A DNA stretch of 64,000 nt, taken from positions 2,391,501 through 2,455,500 of the forward strand of contig NZ_CP066308.1 in assembly GCF_016406105.1 (NCBI RefSeq). The letters run 5' to 3'. Source of the DNA: Brevibacillus composti. GTDB taxonomy: Bacteria; Bacillota; Bacilli; Brevibacillales; Brevibacillaceae. This document shows, piece by piece, positions 16,879 through 26,080 of the stretch. The translations under genes and the position numbers were made by a program. The notes beneath the pieces were generated by a model that had not been told where the DNA came from, ran no database searches, and saw only the letters and a program-made list of their open reading frames with translations. Position 1 is the first letter of the stretch. Each line of letters opens with the position of its first letter.

Positions 16879-17979
16879 CTATGCCCCCGCTTCTTCTTTC
16901 ATGACTGTTAAAATCAGCGCTTCGTCCACATCGGAGATCAGCTCGACCCGCCCGATCGCACGGGGCAGCACCAGCGCCAGCTTGCCGCCGACCGCCTTTT
17001 TGTCGCGCTTCATCACTTCCAGCACGTCCTCTGGGTCCAGCCAATGCGGCCATGCTGTCGGCAAATGATAACGGCGCAGCAGCTCCCGAGTACGCGCATA
17101 TACGCCAGCCGAAGCCAGCTGCATCCGCTCCGCCACTTTGGCTGCCAGACACATGCCGACGGAAATGGCTTCTCCGTGGTTCAGCCTGCTGTATTCCGAG
17201 AGCGCTTCAAAGGCATGCCCAAAGGTATGTCCCAGATTTAGCAAGGCGCGCTGCCCCTGCTCGGTTTCGTCAGCCGAGACGATATTGGCTTTGACCTCAC
17301 AGCCGCGGAATATCGCTTTGCCGAGCAATTCTGAATCGAGATCCCACAGCTCGCTGGCATGCTGCTCCAGCCACGCGACAAAGCCTTCATCGGCGATCAA
17401 GCCGTGTTTCAGCACCTCAGCGAAGCCGGCTGCCCTCTCTCTTTCCGGCAGCGTGGCGATGGCGGCTGTATCGTAGAGAACCATTTGCGGCTGATGAAAG
17501 GCGCCGATCAGGTTTTTGCCCAAGGGATGGTTAATCGCCACCTTGCCGCCCACAGAGCTGTCGTGAGCAAGCAGGGTGGTCGGCAGCTGCACAAAACGGA
17601 TTCCCCGCATATAGGTCGCCGCCACGAAGCCGGCCAAATCTCCGACGACGCCGCCGCCGAGGGCGAGGATCACGGATTTCCGATCAAGCCCTGCTTCGAT
17701 CGCGGCCGTCATCACCTTTTCATACATCGACAGGCTCTTCGACTGTTCCCCCGCCGGAATTACATAAGCATGCACCGAATAACCGGCAGACTTCAGATTG
17801 TCTTCCAGCGGCGGCAGGTAGCGCAGCGCGACATGTTCATCTGTGATCACAAACAAGCGAGCCGCCGGGGCGATCCCCCCCTCCTGCAGCAGAGTGGCCG
17901 CCTGCTGCAGAAGACCTTCCCCGATGATGATCGGATACGAGCGCTCGCCCAGCTCGACCCGCAGTACATTGCGGATCAT
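16879..17979 (-). CDS. aroB: 3-dehydroquinate synthase
   Basis: 366 aa. NAD-binding and catalytic motifs: ALGGGVVGDLAGFVAATYMRG, DSSVGGKVAINHPLGKNLIG, and the metal-binding GHTFGHAFEA. Second step of the shikimate pathway. The ATG follows the aroC TAA directly (TAAATG), with GGAGAAATTTTAA as the ribosome site inside aroC. Confidence 0.96.
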   Translation of the reverse strand: MIRNVLRVELGERSYPIIIGEGLLQQAATLLQEGGIAPAARLFVITDEHVALRYLPPLEDNLKSAGYSVHAYVIPAGEQSKSLSMYEKVMTAAIEAGLDRKSVILALGGGVVGDLAGFVAATYMRGIRFVQLPTTLLAHDSSVGGKVAINHPLGKNLIGAFHQPQMVLYDTAAIATLPERERAAGFAEVLKHGLIADEGFVAWLEQHASELWDLDSELLGKAIFRGCEVKANIVSADETEQGQRALLNLGHTFGHAFEALSEYSRLNHGEAISVGMCLAAKVAERMQLASAGVYARTRELLRRYHLPTAWPHWLDPEDVLEVMKRDKKAVGGKLALVLPRAIGRVELISDVDEALILTVMKEEAGA

Positions 17980-19140
17980 TTAAAATTTCTCCGTATACGC
18001 GCGATATTGCTTAACGTTTTCGAGCATATCGTCAAGCGAGTCGGATGGGAACTTTTCGCACATCGCATTGGCAATTTCCCAAGCGACCACGGCTTCGGCC
18101 ACGACGCTCGCAGCGGGAACGGCACAGCTGTCCGATCTCTCGATGCTCGCCGAAAACGCTTCGCGCGTATCGATATCGACACTCATCAGCGGTTTGTACA
18201 AAGTCGGGATCGGTTTCATGACGCCGCGAACCACGATCGGCATGCCCGTCGTCATACCGCCTTCCAATCCGCCTGCGCGATTGGTTTTGCGGCTGTATCC
18301 CTTTTCCTCGCTCCACAGGATCTCGTCGTGGACCTGCGAGCCCGGCCGGCCGGCCGCTTCAAAACCGATGCCGATCTCGACGCCTTTGAAGGCCTGGATG
18401 CTCATGACCGCCTGTGCCAAGCGTCCATCCAGCTTGCGATCCCACTGGACATGGCTGCCCAGTCCGATCGGCACGCCTTCGACAATCACTTCCACGATGC
18501 CGCCGAGGGAATCTCCCTCTTCCTTGGCCTGATCGATCAGGGCCATCATCTTCGGCGCCGCTTCCTCATCGAGGCAGCGCACCGGCGATTCCTCCGTGCG
18601 GGCGATCAATTCCTCCAAAGGAAGCTCGATGCGTTTGGCCACGACGTTTCCGATTTGCAAGACTTGTCCGCCGACGCGAATGCCGAATGCCTCCAGCAAT
18701 TGTCTGGCCACAGCCCCGACAGCCACGCGAATCGTCGTCTCGCGGGCGCTGGAACGTTCCAGAATATTTCGCATATCGCGCTGATGGTATTTGATCGCGC
18801 CATTCAGATCCGCATGGCCCGGACGCGGACGGGAGACCCGGCGTTTCTCTTCTGCGCCTTCGACTGGCTCCACACTCATTATCCCCTGCCAATGTGTCCA
18901 GTCTTTATTCTCTACCACCAGTGTGATCGGCGCCCCCGTCGTATACCCGTGACGGACGCCGGAGAGTACCTTGACCTCATCTTTTTCAATCTGCATTCTT
19001 CTGCCGCGGCCATGGCCTTTTTGCCGTCTGGCCAACTGTTCGTTGATTTTATCGACAGAAAACGGCAGGTTGCTGGGAACACCCTCAATGATCGCGGTCA
19101 ATTGCGGACCGTGTGATTCCCCTGCTGTTAAATAACGCAT
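17980..19140 (-). CDS. aroC: Chorismate synthase
   Basis: 386 aa. Start [20 protein letters not shown] includes the GESHG signature; [33 protein letters not shown] and [14 protein letters not shown] follow. Uses reduced FMN to make chorismate from EPSP. The ATG at 19140 has GGAGG 8 bp upstream; a longer frame to 19185 is open but has no ribosome site. First gene of the aro-trp supraoperon, with its own promoter. Confidence 0.96.
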   Translation of the reverse strand: MRYLTAGESHGPQLTAIIEGVPSNLPFSVDKINEQLARRQKGHGRGRRMQIEKDEVKVLSGVRHGYTTGAPITLVVENKDWTHWQGIMSVEPVEGAEEKRRVSRPRPGHADLNGAIKYHQRDMRNILERSSARETTIRVAVGAVARQLLEAFGIRVGGQVLQIGNVVAKRIELPLEELIARTEESPVRCLDEEAAPKMMALIDQAKEEGDSLGGIVEVIVEGVPIGLGSHVQWDRKLDGRLAQAVMSIQAFKGVEIGIGFEAAGRPGSQVHDEILWSEEKGYSRKTNRAGGLEGGMTTGMPIVVRGVMKPIPTLYKPLMSVDIDTREAFSASIERSDSCAVPAASVVAEAVVAWEIANAMCEKFPSDSLDDMLENVKQYRAYTEKF

Positions 19141-19223
19141 CTCTCGCTTCCTCCATCCTGCAGGCAGCACTTGCTCTTCCCTCATATGGGTTGCTGTCCT
19201 TTATCACTTTTAAGCGTTATAAT

Positions 19224-19252
19224 ATCATACCTCTACCCCGGTGGAAATACAA
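19224..19252 (-). promoter_or_regulatory. Promoter of the aroC-aroB-aroH operon
   Basis: Minus strand TTGTAT (19247-19252), 17 bp, TATGAT (19224-19229), about 85 bp upstream of aroC. Confidence 0.6.
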
Positions 19253-19306
19253 AAATGGGAAACGGCTTAATCTCTCCATGGATCCCGAATGTTCGCTATA
19301 CGGAGA

Positions 19307-19335
19307 GGACGCTTCCCGTTCAGAGAGAAGCGTCC
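19307..19335 (-). other. 9-bp inverted repeat after the 54-aa gene
   Basis: GGACGCTTC pairs with GAAGCGTCC around an 11-nt loop. No T-run follows on either strand, so it is at best a weak terminator for the small gene. Confidence 0.4.
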
Positions 19336-19353
19336 GCCGATATGCTCTACTGG

Positions 19354-19518
19354 CTAGTGGTCCGCAATCATAAAGGGACTCTTGGATATGGAGCGGCGGA
19401 GGTGGTCGGCACGCAGCAGGTCATCCAGCTGCGTTTTTTCCGCACCGAGGATTTGTCCGCACTCCTGGAGAGTGATCAAGCCTCGCCGATATGCCTCGAT
19501 GACTTGGTGCTTGTCCAT
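19354..19518 (-). CDS. Small conserved-looking protein, 54 aa, HTH-like
   Basis: Begins MDKHQVIEAYRRGLITLQEC, continues GQILGAEKTQLDDLLRAD, and ends MIADH. AGGGGAGG sits 6 bp before the ATG. Codon choice resembles neighbouring genes, and the frame covers the whole gap between cheR and the aroC promoter. The pattern 'AYRRGLITLQECGQILG' looks like a short helix-turn-helix of the kind used in small DNA-binding or anti-sigma-like proteins, but I cannot name a family. The longer plus-strand frame over the same bases has no ribosome site and is rejected. Confidence 0.65.
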   Translation of the reverse strand: MDKHQVIEAYRRGLITLQECGQILGAEKTQLDDLLRADHLRRSISKSPFMIADH

Positions 19519-19595
19519 ATGCTGCCTCCCCTATGAGTAGTGGTTATTCCTAGTGTTGGGAAAAAACGACATGGATATACTCGCGCGGCACCGCT

Positions 19596-20369
19596 TTACC
19601 CTAATTTTCGGTAAAAGAATGTATCCTCTGTCTCAAACTGGTATTGTTGAGGCTGAAAAATCTGTTCGGTGCTGCCTACAAAGAGAACGCCGCCCGGACG
19701 AAGCGCGCGGCTGAATTTTTGATACAGCTCATGCTTGGCTTCCTCGGTAAAGTAGATCATCACATTGCGGCAGATGATCAGATCGAATCCGCTCTCAAAG
19801 GGGTCGGCCAGAAGATTGTGCTTGCGGAACGTGACGCGGTTTTTCACCTCGTCCGCCACCCTGTAGCTCAGGCTGTCCTTTTGAAAATACTTGTTCAAGA
19901 GATCTTTGGGGCAATCCTGCAAGGCCCGGTCCGTATATACGCCCTGCTTCGCCTTAGCGATGGCGCCTTCGTCGATGTCTGTCGCCAAAAGGGAGGCTTC
20001 CCAGCGATGCTTCAACAAAAGAAGCGTCAAGGTGTACGGCTCCTCTCCCGTCGAGCATGCCGCGCTCCAGCATTTCAGCCTGGGCGACTGGCGCGCCAGC
20101 CTCGGCAAAATTTTATTCTCCAAGACCTCCCAACGGCCCGGATTGCGAAAAAATTCCGATACATTGATGGTCATCCTGTCGAGAAATTCGTAGAAGAGCT
20201 CTTTGTCTTTGGAAATGGCCTCAAAATACTGCACAAAGCTGGAGTATCCCCGCTTCACGCGGAGCGAAGTAAGCCGACGTTTCATCTGTGCTTCTTTGTA
20301 TAGTGCGAGATCAATACCGGTTAATTTTTTTACATTTGCGATGAATTGGAGAAAATCCCTGTCATCCAT
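19596..20369 (-). CDS. cheR: Chemotaxis protein methyltransferase CheR
   Basis: 257 aa. N-terminal all-alpha domain ([20 protein letters not shown]) and SAM-dependent methyltransferase domain with [31 protein letters not shown] and [12 protein letters not shown]. Methylates glutamates of chemoreceptors at the membrane. ndk-cheR-aroC order is the same as in B. subtilis. The [10 protein letters not shown] loop near residue 70 is the conserved receptor-contact region. Confidence 0.93.
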   Translation of the reverse strand: MDDRDFLQFIANVKKLTGIDLALYKEAQMKRRLTSLRVKRGYSSFVQYFEAISKDKELFYEFLDRMTINVSEFFRNPGRWEVLENKILPRLARQSPRLKCWSAACSTGEEPYTLTLLLLKHRWEASLLATDIDEGAIAKAKQGVYTDRALQDCPKDLLNKYFQKDSLSYRVADEVKNRVTFRKHNLLADPFESGFDLIICRNVMIYFTEEAKHELYQKFSRALRPGGVLFVGSTEQIFQPQQYQFETEDTFFYRKLG

Positions 20370-20452
20370 CCTACGATATCCCCTTTCGACGACTTACCAT
20401 TGCGATTCGCCTTATTCTGACAAAATCCTCCCCGGAGATGTTGCAAATCGGC

Positions 20453-20488
20453 GAAAAAAAAACAGACTCCGGGATGGAGTCTGTTTTG
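20453..20488 (-). terminator. Terminator of ndk
   Basis: Minus strand AACAGACTCC-ATCCC-GGAGTCTGTT followed by a run of T residues; the best terminator in this part of the window. Confidence 0.85.
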
Positions 20489-20518
20489 TCCGGATGGTCA
20501 AGCACCGAGCTGCAGCGC

Positions 20519-20962
20519 TTAAATCCAGCGTTGGATGGTTTTTTCGTAGGAGAGAACTTCTCCCTCGCCAAACCACAGACCGATTTCACGCTCCGCGCTT
20601 TCCGGGGAATCGGAACCGTGGATGATATTCATGCCTACGGAAGTAGCGAAATCGCCGCGGATCGTGCCGGATGCAGCGTCAGCCGGGTTGGTTTTGCCCA
20701 TCATGGAACGAGCGGTAGAGATGACGTTGTTGCCTTGCCATACCATCGCAAATACAGGGCCGGAAGTAATGAAGTCGACCAGTTCGCCGAAGAACGGGCG
20801 CTCTTTATGTTCTGCGTAATGCTGCTCAGCCAGTTCACGGCTTACGTTCATCAGCTTCGCTCCTACGAGCTGAAAGCCTTTTTTCTCAAAGCGGGAAACG
20901 ATTTCACCGATCAGATTGCGCTGTACGCCATCCGGTTTTACCATCAGAAACGTTTTTTCCAT
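20519..20962 (-). CDS. ndk: Nucleoside diphosphate kinase
   Basis: 147 aa, the usual length. Begins [20 protein letters not shown] and contains the active-site histidine region [20 protein letters not shown]. Equilibrates nucleoside triphosphates through a phosphohistidine. Own promoter and terminator make it a single-gene unit. Confidence 0.97.
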   Translation of the reverse strand: MEKTFLMVKPDGVQRNLIGEIVSRFEKKGFQLVGAKLMNVSRELAEQHYAEHKERPFFGELVDFITSGPVFAMVWQGNNVISTARSMMGKTNPADAASGTIRGDFATSVGMNIIHGSDSPESAEREIGLWFGEGEVLSYEKTIQRWI

Positions 20963-21013
20963 CGTAAGGTTGCCTCCAGTATAGCTATGTATTGGTTTGT
21001 GACACCATGTGAA

Positions 21014-21042
21014 ATTCTATCAAAAGTATTAGCGGCAATCAA
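21014..21042 (-). promoter_or_regulatory. Promoter of ndk
   Basis: Minus strand TTGATT (21037-21042), 17 bp, TAGAAT (21014-21019), 50 bp before the ndk ATG. Just upstream lies a direct repeat of GTTTTTCACGC. Confidence 0.75.
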
Positions 21043-21073
21043 CCTGCGCCGCGTGAAAAACGCGTGAAAAACA

Positions 21074-22039
21074 TTAAAATTTGCGGTCAATGATAAAATC
21101 AGCCACACCCACCAGCGATTTCTTCGTCGAGTTGTCCGGGAGGTCGGAGATGATCTGCCGCGCCCGCGCGATATAGCGCTCGGCCAGCCGCTGAGAAAAC
21201 GCAATCCCCTCGTCTTTTCGAACCAGCTGGATCGCCTCGTCTACATGGTTCCAGAAGGTGTCTTCGCGAATCCATTTCTGAAACTGTTCGCTGGACTTCC
21301 CGTGGCGAGCCGTGTATAAAGCCGGGAGCGTCACGTTGCCTTGCCGCAAATCGCTGCCAGCCGGTTTGCCCAGCTGCTTCTCCGTACCGGTGAAATCGAG
21401 GATGTCGTCGGTAATCTGGAAAGCCATGCCGACGTTGTACCCGTACCAGTACATTTTGCGGACCAGCTCTTCCGTCGCCCCGCTCGCAATCGCCCCCATC
21501 TGGCAGCTGATCGCAATCAGGAGAGCCGTCTTCCGTTTGATGCGGCGCAGGTACATCCGGAAATTCTGATCCCAGCTGTGCAGCGCCCGGACTTGCTCGA
21601 TCTCGCCTTTTACCATCTCCACGATGGCACCCGACAAGATCTGATGAAGCCGGGGAATCTTCAATTCGGTCACGATCGAGAGCGCACGGGCCAGGATGTA
21701 GTCGCCCGTGTACATCGCCACCTTGTTGTCCCACTTCGTTTTCACGGTGTCTCTGCCGCGCCGCTTGTCCGCATTGTCTACGACATCATCATGGACGAGC
21801 GTCGCCATGTGGATCAGCTCGAGCGGTACCGCCACGTACTTCAGACGGGAAACATCATAATCTCCCCACTTGCCGCCAAGCAGCACGAAGACGGGACGGA
21901 TCCGCTTCCCGCCCGCCTTCAACAGATGTGTGGAGGACTGGTACAGTTCCGTGACGCTCGTGTCAATGGAGAGTTCGAGTTGGTTCTCGATGTACTCCAC
22001 ATCTTTTTTCATTTCAAAATAGATATCGACCAGGTTCAT
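21074..22039 (-). CDS. hepT: Heptaprenyl diphosphate synthase, component II (catalytic)
   Basis: 321 aa. Both aspartate-rich motifs of trans-prenyltransferases are present: HDDVVDNADKRRG (FARM) near residue 85 and FQITDDILDFTG (SARM) near residue 210. Works with HepS to build the C35 side chain of menaquinone-7. The ATG at 22039 has AGGTGG upstream; a GTG three codons earlier is possible. Last gene of the menaquinone block. Confidence 0.93.
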   Translation of the reverse strand: MNLVDIYFEMKKDVEYIENQLELSIDTSVTELYQSSTHLLKAGGKRIRPVFVLLGGKWGDYDVSRLKYVAVPLELIHMATLVHDDVVDNADKRRGRDTVKTKWDNKVAMYTGDYILARALSIVTELKIPRLHQILSGAIVEMVKGEIEQVRALHSWDQNFRMYLRRIKRKTALLIAISCQMGAIASGATEELVRKMYWYGYNVGMAFQITDDILDFTGTEKQLGKPAGSDLRQGNVTLPALYTARHGKSSEQFQKWIREDTFWNHVDEAIQLVRKDEGIAFSQRLAERYIARARQIISDLPDNSTKKSLVGVADFIIDRKF

Positions 22040-22048
22040 CCGCTCCAC

Positions 22049-22909
22049 CTATTTTCGTTCAACGTAGTTTTTGCTGTCCGGATTCTCCCACACTTCTACG
22101 CTTACGGGCCGGGGCAGCAGTCCCTGCTCCGCCGCACAGCGATAGAAATACTCCAGGCCGGCCCTCTGTTCATCGTCAAAGGAATGCTGCAGTCCCCGGA
22201 AATACTGGCGCCAATCCGCCTTCTCCCCGCCGTAGTGCATATGCACATAATCGATCAGCGGCTCCGGATTGCGCTGGTACATTTTCTTGCTCGCCAAAAA
22301 AGAGGCGTGCACCTCGCCCAAAAGCTCCGCATGTTCCGCCAGCACCGCTTTTCTCACGGCCCACAGCGCAAAGGTCATCGAATACCCGGTAAAACGATGC
22401 CACAGTTCCCCGAGGTCATAGATCATATACGGCACGCGCTGGCGAATGGCCATGATGGCGTCATCGCCGATCAGCAGAGCGCCGTCGGATTCCTGCATCA
22501 TCTCGGACAGCACCGGAGCCTGTGTAACGTAGGACACCTGATGGCCGTAAAACTTATGCAGGATGATCTTGAGCAAATTGACCGATGTGGCCGATGTATT
22601 GGTCAACGCGATGCGCGCCCCGTCCAGCTCCTCGATCGGCTTTTTGCTGAAAAGAAAAATGGATCCTACCCGGCCTTTGGCGCTCACGGACAGATCGGCG
22701 AGCGCCAGGTATTCCGAGGCATGCTCCGCATAGCTAAATGAGGAGATCGGTCCGACGTCAATGTCGCCGCGGGCCATGGCCTCATTCAACTGGGCGGGCA
22801 CCTGGCGGAGAAAGGCGATCCGGTCCTCAAAGCGGGATTGATCAAAATGAAAGTAAACCGGGAGCGTGTTGGTGTACAGGATTTGTCCGATGCGCAAGGA
22901 TTTTTGCAT
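22049..22909 (-). CDS. mqnA: Chorismate dehydratase MqnA (MqnA/MqnD family), futalosine menaquinone pathway
   Basis: 286 aa with a periplasmic-binding-protein-like fold but no signal peptide. RIGQILYTNTLPVYFHF at the N-terminus, GDIDVGPISSFSYAEH and ALTNTSATSVNLLKIIL are characteristic of MqnA. MqnA removes water from chorismate to start the futalosine route. The paralogue MqnD has the same fold, so the exact member is inferred. The start at 22909 lies 4 bp after the ubiX-like stop; hepT follows 9 bp later, so these genes form one operon. Confidence 0.85.
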   Translation of the reverse strand: MQKSLRIGQILYTNTLPVYFHFDQSRFEDRIAFLRQVPAQLNEAMARGDIDVGPISSFSYAEHASEYLALADLSVSAKGRVGSIFLFSKKPIEELDGARIALTNTSATSVNLLKIILHKFYGHQVSYVTQAPVLSEMMQESDGALLIGDDAIMAIRQRVPYMIYDLGELWHRFTGYSMTFALWAVRKAVLAEHAELLGEVHASFLASKKMYQRNPEPLIDYVHMHYGGEKADWRQYFRGLQHSFDDEQRAGLEYFYRCAAEQGLLPRPVSVEVWENPDSKNYVERK

Positions 22910-22913
22910 ACTC

Positions 22914-23510
22914 TTATTCCCCCCAGCGCCGGAACAAAGCGTGCGGAACATCCATGGCATCAAGCGCTTTGCCCACGACGAAATTCACGAGGTCGTCCAT
23001 CGTCTGCGGTTTCTGGTAAAACCCCGGCATGGCCGGCAGGATTTTGACCCCGAGTTGACTCAAGCGAAGCATGTTTTCCAATTGAATGGCGTTTAATGGC
23101 GTCTCTCTGGGAACCAGCACCAGGCGGCGCCCCTCTTTCAGCATGACATCGGCGACGCGTTCCAGCAGATTGCCCGAAGCGCCGTGTGCAATGCCGGAGA
23201 GGGTGCCCATCGAGCAGGGAACGACGATCATCCCCTGGCAGCGGTAGGAGCCGCTGGCGGCCGGGCAGTTGAAATCGCGCAGCCCCCAGTAGCGCAGTTC
23301 GCCGGGAAAATCCTGCTGGAGCTTTTCTTTCAGAAGCTCTTCGCGATCCTCCGTCTCCCAGTCCAGCTCATCCCGAAAGACTTGCCAGCCCGCCTCTGTG
23401 ATCATCAAATGAACCGTATGCCCGCACTTCAACAATTCCTGTACCACCCGGACGCCGTAAATCGCGCCGCTCGCCCCGGTAATGCCGACAGCCCATGCTT
23501 GGGCCGTCAT
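22914..23510 (-). CDS. ubiX: UbiX-like flavin prenyltransferase
   Basis: 198 aa. The FMN-binding start WAVGITGASGAIYGVRVVQ, the PCSMGTLSGIAHGASGNLL loop and LVLVPRETPLNAIQLENML are diagnostic. Makes prenylated FMN for UbiD-type decarboxylases. In the futalosine route such a pair decarboxylates the naphthoate intermediate; no ubiD homologue is in the window. The ATG overlaps the ubiA-like stop by 4 bp. The longer frame upstream lies inside the ubiA gene. Confidence 0.92.
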   Translation of the reverse strand: MTAQAWAVGITGASGAIYGVRVVQELLKCGHTVHLMITEAGWQVFRDELDWETEDREELLKEKLQQDFPGELRYWGLRDFNCPAASGSYRCQGMIVVPCSMGTLSGIAHGASGNLLERVADVMLKEGRRLVLVPRETPLNAIQLENMLRLSQLGVKILPAMPGFYQKPQTMDDLVNFVVGKALDAMDVPHALFRRWGE

Positions 23511-24376
23511 GAGATCACCAGATCCAGCATGGTAAAGGTAAACATGACCATGCTCAAGATTCCGTTCATGTTGAAAAATGCGACATCGAGCTTCGACAGG
23601 TCCGTCGGCTTGACCAGCATATGCTCGTACAACAGGATCGCACCGGAAATCAGCACGCCGCCCAAAAACCACAGGGAAAGATCGGCGATCATATAGAGAG
23701 ACAAGAGACCGAAGAAAGTGATGACATGGCAAGCACGTGCAATCAGCAGCGCCTTTTCGATGCCAAAGCGGCTCGGCATGGAGTACAGCCCTTCTTTTCG
23801 GTCAAACTCAGCATCCTGGCAGGCGTACATAATATCAAAGCCGGCTGTCCAGAACAGCACGCTGATAAACAGCAAGAGACCCGTTCCGTCCACCTGCCCG
23901 GTCGTCGCGACCCAGCCGCCGAGCGGCCCGAAGCCAATCGCCACACCGAGGACAAAGTGGCAGAGCCAGGTAAAACGCTTCGTATAAGAGTACAGAATCA
24001 GAACAAACACGGCCAAAGGGAGCAGTTTCACGGCCAGCGAATTGAGCTGGAATGCCGCAAAGAAGAGAACGGCAAAAGAAATGACGATAAAGACGATCAC
24101 TTCTACTATCGAGATGAGACCCGCAGGGATGGCTCTCGTTGCGGTCCGCGGATTTTTCGCATCAATAAAGCGGTCGATCAAACGGTTCAGGGACATCGCC
24201 GCACTGCGCGCCCCTACCATCGCGACTGTCACCCAAAAGATTTCCGTCCAGGTCGGCCACGTATTCTCTACTACAATTTTACCCAAAACAGCTCCCATGA
24301 AAGCAAACGGGAGCGCAAAAATGGAATGCTCGAATTTAATCATTTCCAAGATGATTTTTAATTTACGAAGACTCAC
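23507..24376 (-). CDS. ubiA: UbiA-family prenyltransferase (MqnP-like)
   Basis: 289-aa integral membrane protein with about eight hydrophobic segments. The two Asp-rich motifs are NRLIDRFIDAKNPRT and DIMYACQDAEFDRKEGLYS, which bind the Mg-diphosphate of the polyprenyl donor. The context (hepS, menG, ubiX-like, mqnA) indicates that it prenylates the naphthoate intermediate of menaquinone. I chose GTG at 24376 (9 bp after AGGAA) over GTG at 24385, which abuts the ribosome site. Confidence 0.9.
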   Translation of the reverse strand: MSLRKLKIILEMIKFEHSIFALPFAFMGAVLGKIVVENTWPTWTEIFWVTVAMVGARSAAMSLNRLIDRFIDAKNPRTATRAIPAGLISIVEVIVFIVISFAVLFFAAFQLNSLAVKLLPLAVFVLILYSYTKRFTWLCHFVLGVAIGFGPLGGWVATTGQVDGTGLLLFISVLFWTAGFDIMYACQDAEFDRKEGLYSMPSRFGIEKALLIARACHVITFFGLLSLYMIADLSLWFLGGVLISGAILLYEHMLVKPTDLSKLDVAFFNMNGILSMVMFTFTMLDLVIS

Positions 24377-24418
24377 GTCATACACTTCCTATTCACTGAA
24401 GAGATACCCGTTGACTCG

Positions 24419-25138
24419 TCAGGGCTTAGTCCCTATGTGCAGTGCCGCTACTCCGCCCATGAACAGCTTTACCTCTACCGGGTCCAAGCCTGCCTTTTGG
24501 AACATGCCGGCGAGCTCGCGGCTGTCGGGGAAATTGGTGAGCGACTGTGGCAGCCAGGCGTACTCCTCGTACTTGTTGACCGTCCATTTGGCGATCAGGG
24601 GCAGGATTTTGTAAAAGTACAAATAGAATAACTGGCGATACGGATAAAAAGGAGGCTTGGACACCTCCAGGGAAACGACTTTGCCGCCCGGTTTGACTAC
24701 GCGGGCCATTTCGCTCAAGACTGTTTGCACATCCGGCACATTGCGGAGGGCAAATCCGATGGTAGCGAAGTCAAAGGTATTGTCCTCATACGGCAGTTTC
24801 ATCGCATCGCCATTCACCAGCTTTACGACGCCGCCGACGCCTTTGTTCGCCACTTTGTAGGCGCCCACATCCAGCATATTCTGGCTGAAATCAAGACCGA
24901 CGACCTGCCCCTCTTTGCCGACGGCCTCGGCGAGCGTAATCGTCCAGTCGCAGGTTCCGCAGGCGACGTCAATCGCCGTCTGCCCCGGCTTGATGTTCAT
25001 CCGCTTCATCGTGTAGTTGCGCCATGCGATATGGCTGCCAAAGCTGATGATGTTGTTCATCTTGTCGTACTCGTCGGCAATGCTCTCAAACACGCTGTGA
25101 ACGTATTTCGCCTTCTCTTTCATTTGTGTTTCGTCCAC
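24419..25138 (-). CDS. menG: Demethylmenaquinone methyltransferase
   Basis: 239 aa if the GTG at 25138 is used (AGAGGAG 11 bp upstream); an ATG at 25123 gives 234 aa and is the alternative. SAM motif AIDVACGTCDWTITLAEA, then NGDAMKLPYEDNTFDFATIG and ALRNVPDVQTVLSEMARV. Last step of menaquinone synthesis, also called ubiE or menH. Lies 5 bp after hepS and is followed by the ubiA-like gene. Confidence 0.93.
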   Translation of the reverse strand: MDETQMKEKAKYVHSVFESIADEYDKMNNIISFGSHIAWRNYTMKRMNIKPGQTAIDVACGTCDWTITLAEAVGKEGQVVGLDFSQNMLDVGAYKVANKGVGGVVKLVNGDAMKLPYEDNTFDFATIGFALRNVPDVQTVLSEMARVVKPGGKVVSLEVSKPPFYPYRQLFYLYFYKILPLIAKWTVNKYEEYAWLPQSLTNFPDSRELAGMFQKAGLDPVEVKLFMGGVAALHIGTKP

Positions 25139-25143
25139 GGGGA

Positions 25144-25977
25144 TCACATCTCCTCTACGACCCGTCTCAGACGATTGACACGGTGCGAATAGCGGGAGGT
25201 GATCCATGTCAGGACATCCTGGGCCTCTGTCTGATGAAGGGTGCGCAATAATTGCTCGCACATGTCGAGCAGCTCTGTCGCTTTGGAATCGATTACACTT
25301 AGCACTTGACTGATCGTCGCGCCCGGTTTTTGCAGCAAGAAGCGGGAGAAACCGATGGGCGCCTGCTCTTGCCACTTTAACTGTTCCCACTCGCTGATCA
25401 TGTACTCGACCGCCGCGGTCTCTTCCAGGAGAGAGCGCCAGAAGCGGCGAGCCTCTTCCGTCCCGGCATGCTTGTCGATCACTGCCACATACAGGCCGGT
25501 GTCAATGATCGTGCGCAGTTGCAGATACTCTTCGGAAGAAAGCCTGCCTTCTTTTTCTCTCAGGTACAGCTTCATTTTCGCTTCGTTTACACGCTGAATG
25601 GCATCCGCCAGGACGCGGATGGCCTCGATTTCTCCCGATCGAGCGAGCAGTTGATAGTAACGGCTGCTGTAATAATCCCCGGCCAACACCGTTAACTGTC
25701 GGTTGCGCTCCTCTACCAAAGAGTCCCCGTATGTGTTTTTTACGGTTTCATGCATGTCCAATCCAAGTTGCATGAGGCCGGTTGTAACTGAGAACGTCCG
25801 TGCCCGATCCTTGTCCATCCCTTGATTTCGCAAAAAGAGATACAGCAAGGCGAGACGATTCTCTGCCATCGCCGGTATGTCCACATACTGCTCTACATAG
25901 GAAATGGAGATTCGCTGGTAGATCTGGTCGATAATGGCACGGATCTCATCTATGAATGTGTTCTGCTCTTTGCTCAT
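25144..25977 (-). CDS. hepS: Heptaprenyl diphosphate synthase, component I
   Basis: 277-aa helical protein. Matches HepS in length, in the LYLFLRNQGMDKDRARTFS region and in LGLDMHETVKNTYGDSLVEE, RNRQLTVLAGDYYSSRYYQL. It is the non-catalytic subunit that sets product chain length with HepT. GGAGGAGGACGC precedes the ATG. First gene of the menaquinone operon hepS-menG-ubiA-ubiX-mqnA-hepT. Confidence 0.9.
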   Translation of the reverse strand: MSKEQNTFIDEIRAIIDQIYQRISISYVEQYVDIPAMAENRLALLYLFLRNQGMDKDRARTFSVTTGLMQLGLDMHETVKNTYGDSLVEERNRQLTVLAGDYYSSRYYQLLARSGEIEAIRVLADAIQRVNEAKMKLYLREKEGRLSSEEYLQLRTIIDTGLYVAVIDKHAGTEEARRFWRSLLEETAAVEYMISEWEQLKWQEQAPIGFSRFLLQKPGATISQVLSVIDSKATELLDMCEQLLRTLHQTEAQDVLTWITSRYSHRVNRLRRVVEEM

Positions 25978-26060
25978 GCGTCCTCCTCCACAACCTGGTC
26001 ATTACCTTTCCGTTCGGTTTTACCCTGCTACCGATAGGCGGGCAAAATACCATCCCTACC

Positions 26061-26069
26061 ATCATACCA
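26061..26069 (-). promoter_or_regulatory. Extended -10 promoter of the hepS operon
   Basis: Minus strand TGG-TATGAT (TATGAT at 26061-26066). A TTGACC box lies 12 bp upstream, too close for a standard -35. The surrounding sequence is very like the mecA promoter at 50490. Confidence 0.5.
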
Positions 26070-26080
26070 TACTTCTGTGG

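Noticed and set aside
19171-19536. 121-codon plus-strand frame between aroC and cheR
   Set aside because: No ribosome site, N-terminus crosses the aroC promoter, and the opposite strand carries a better small gene with a good site.
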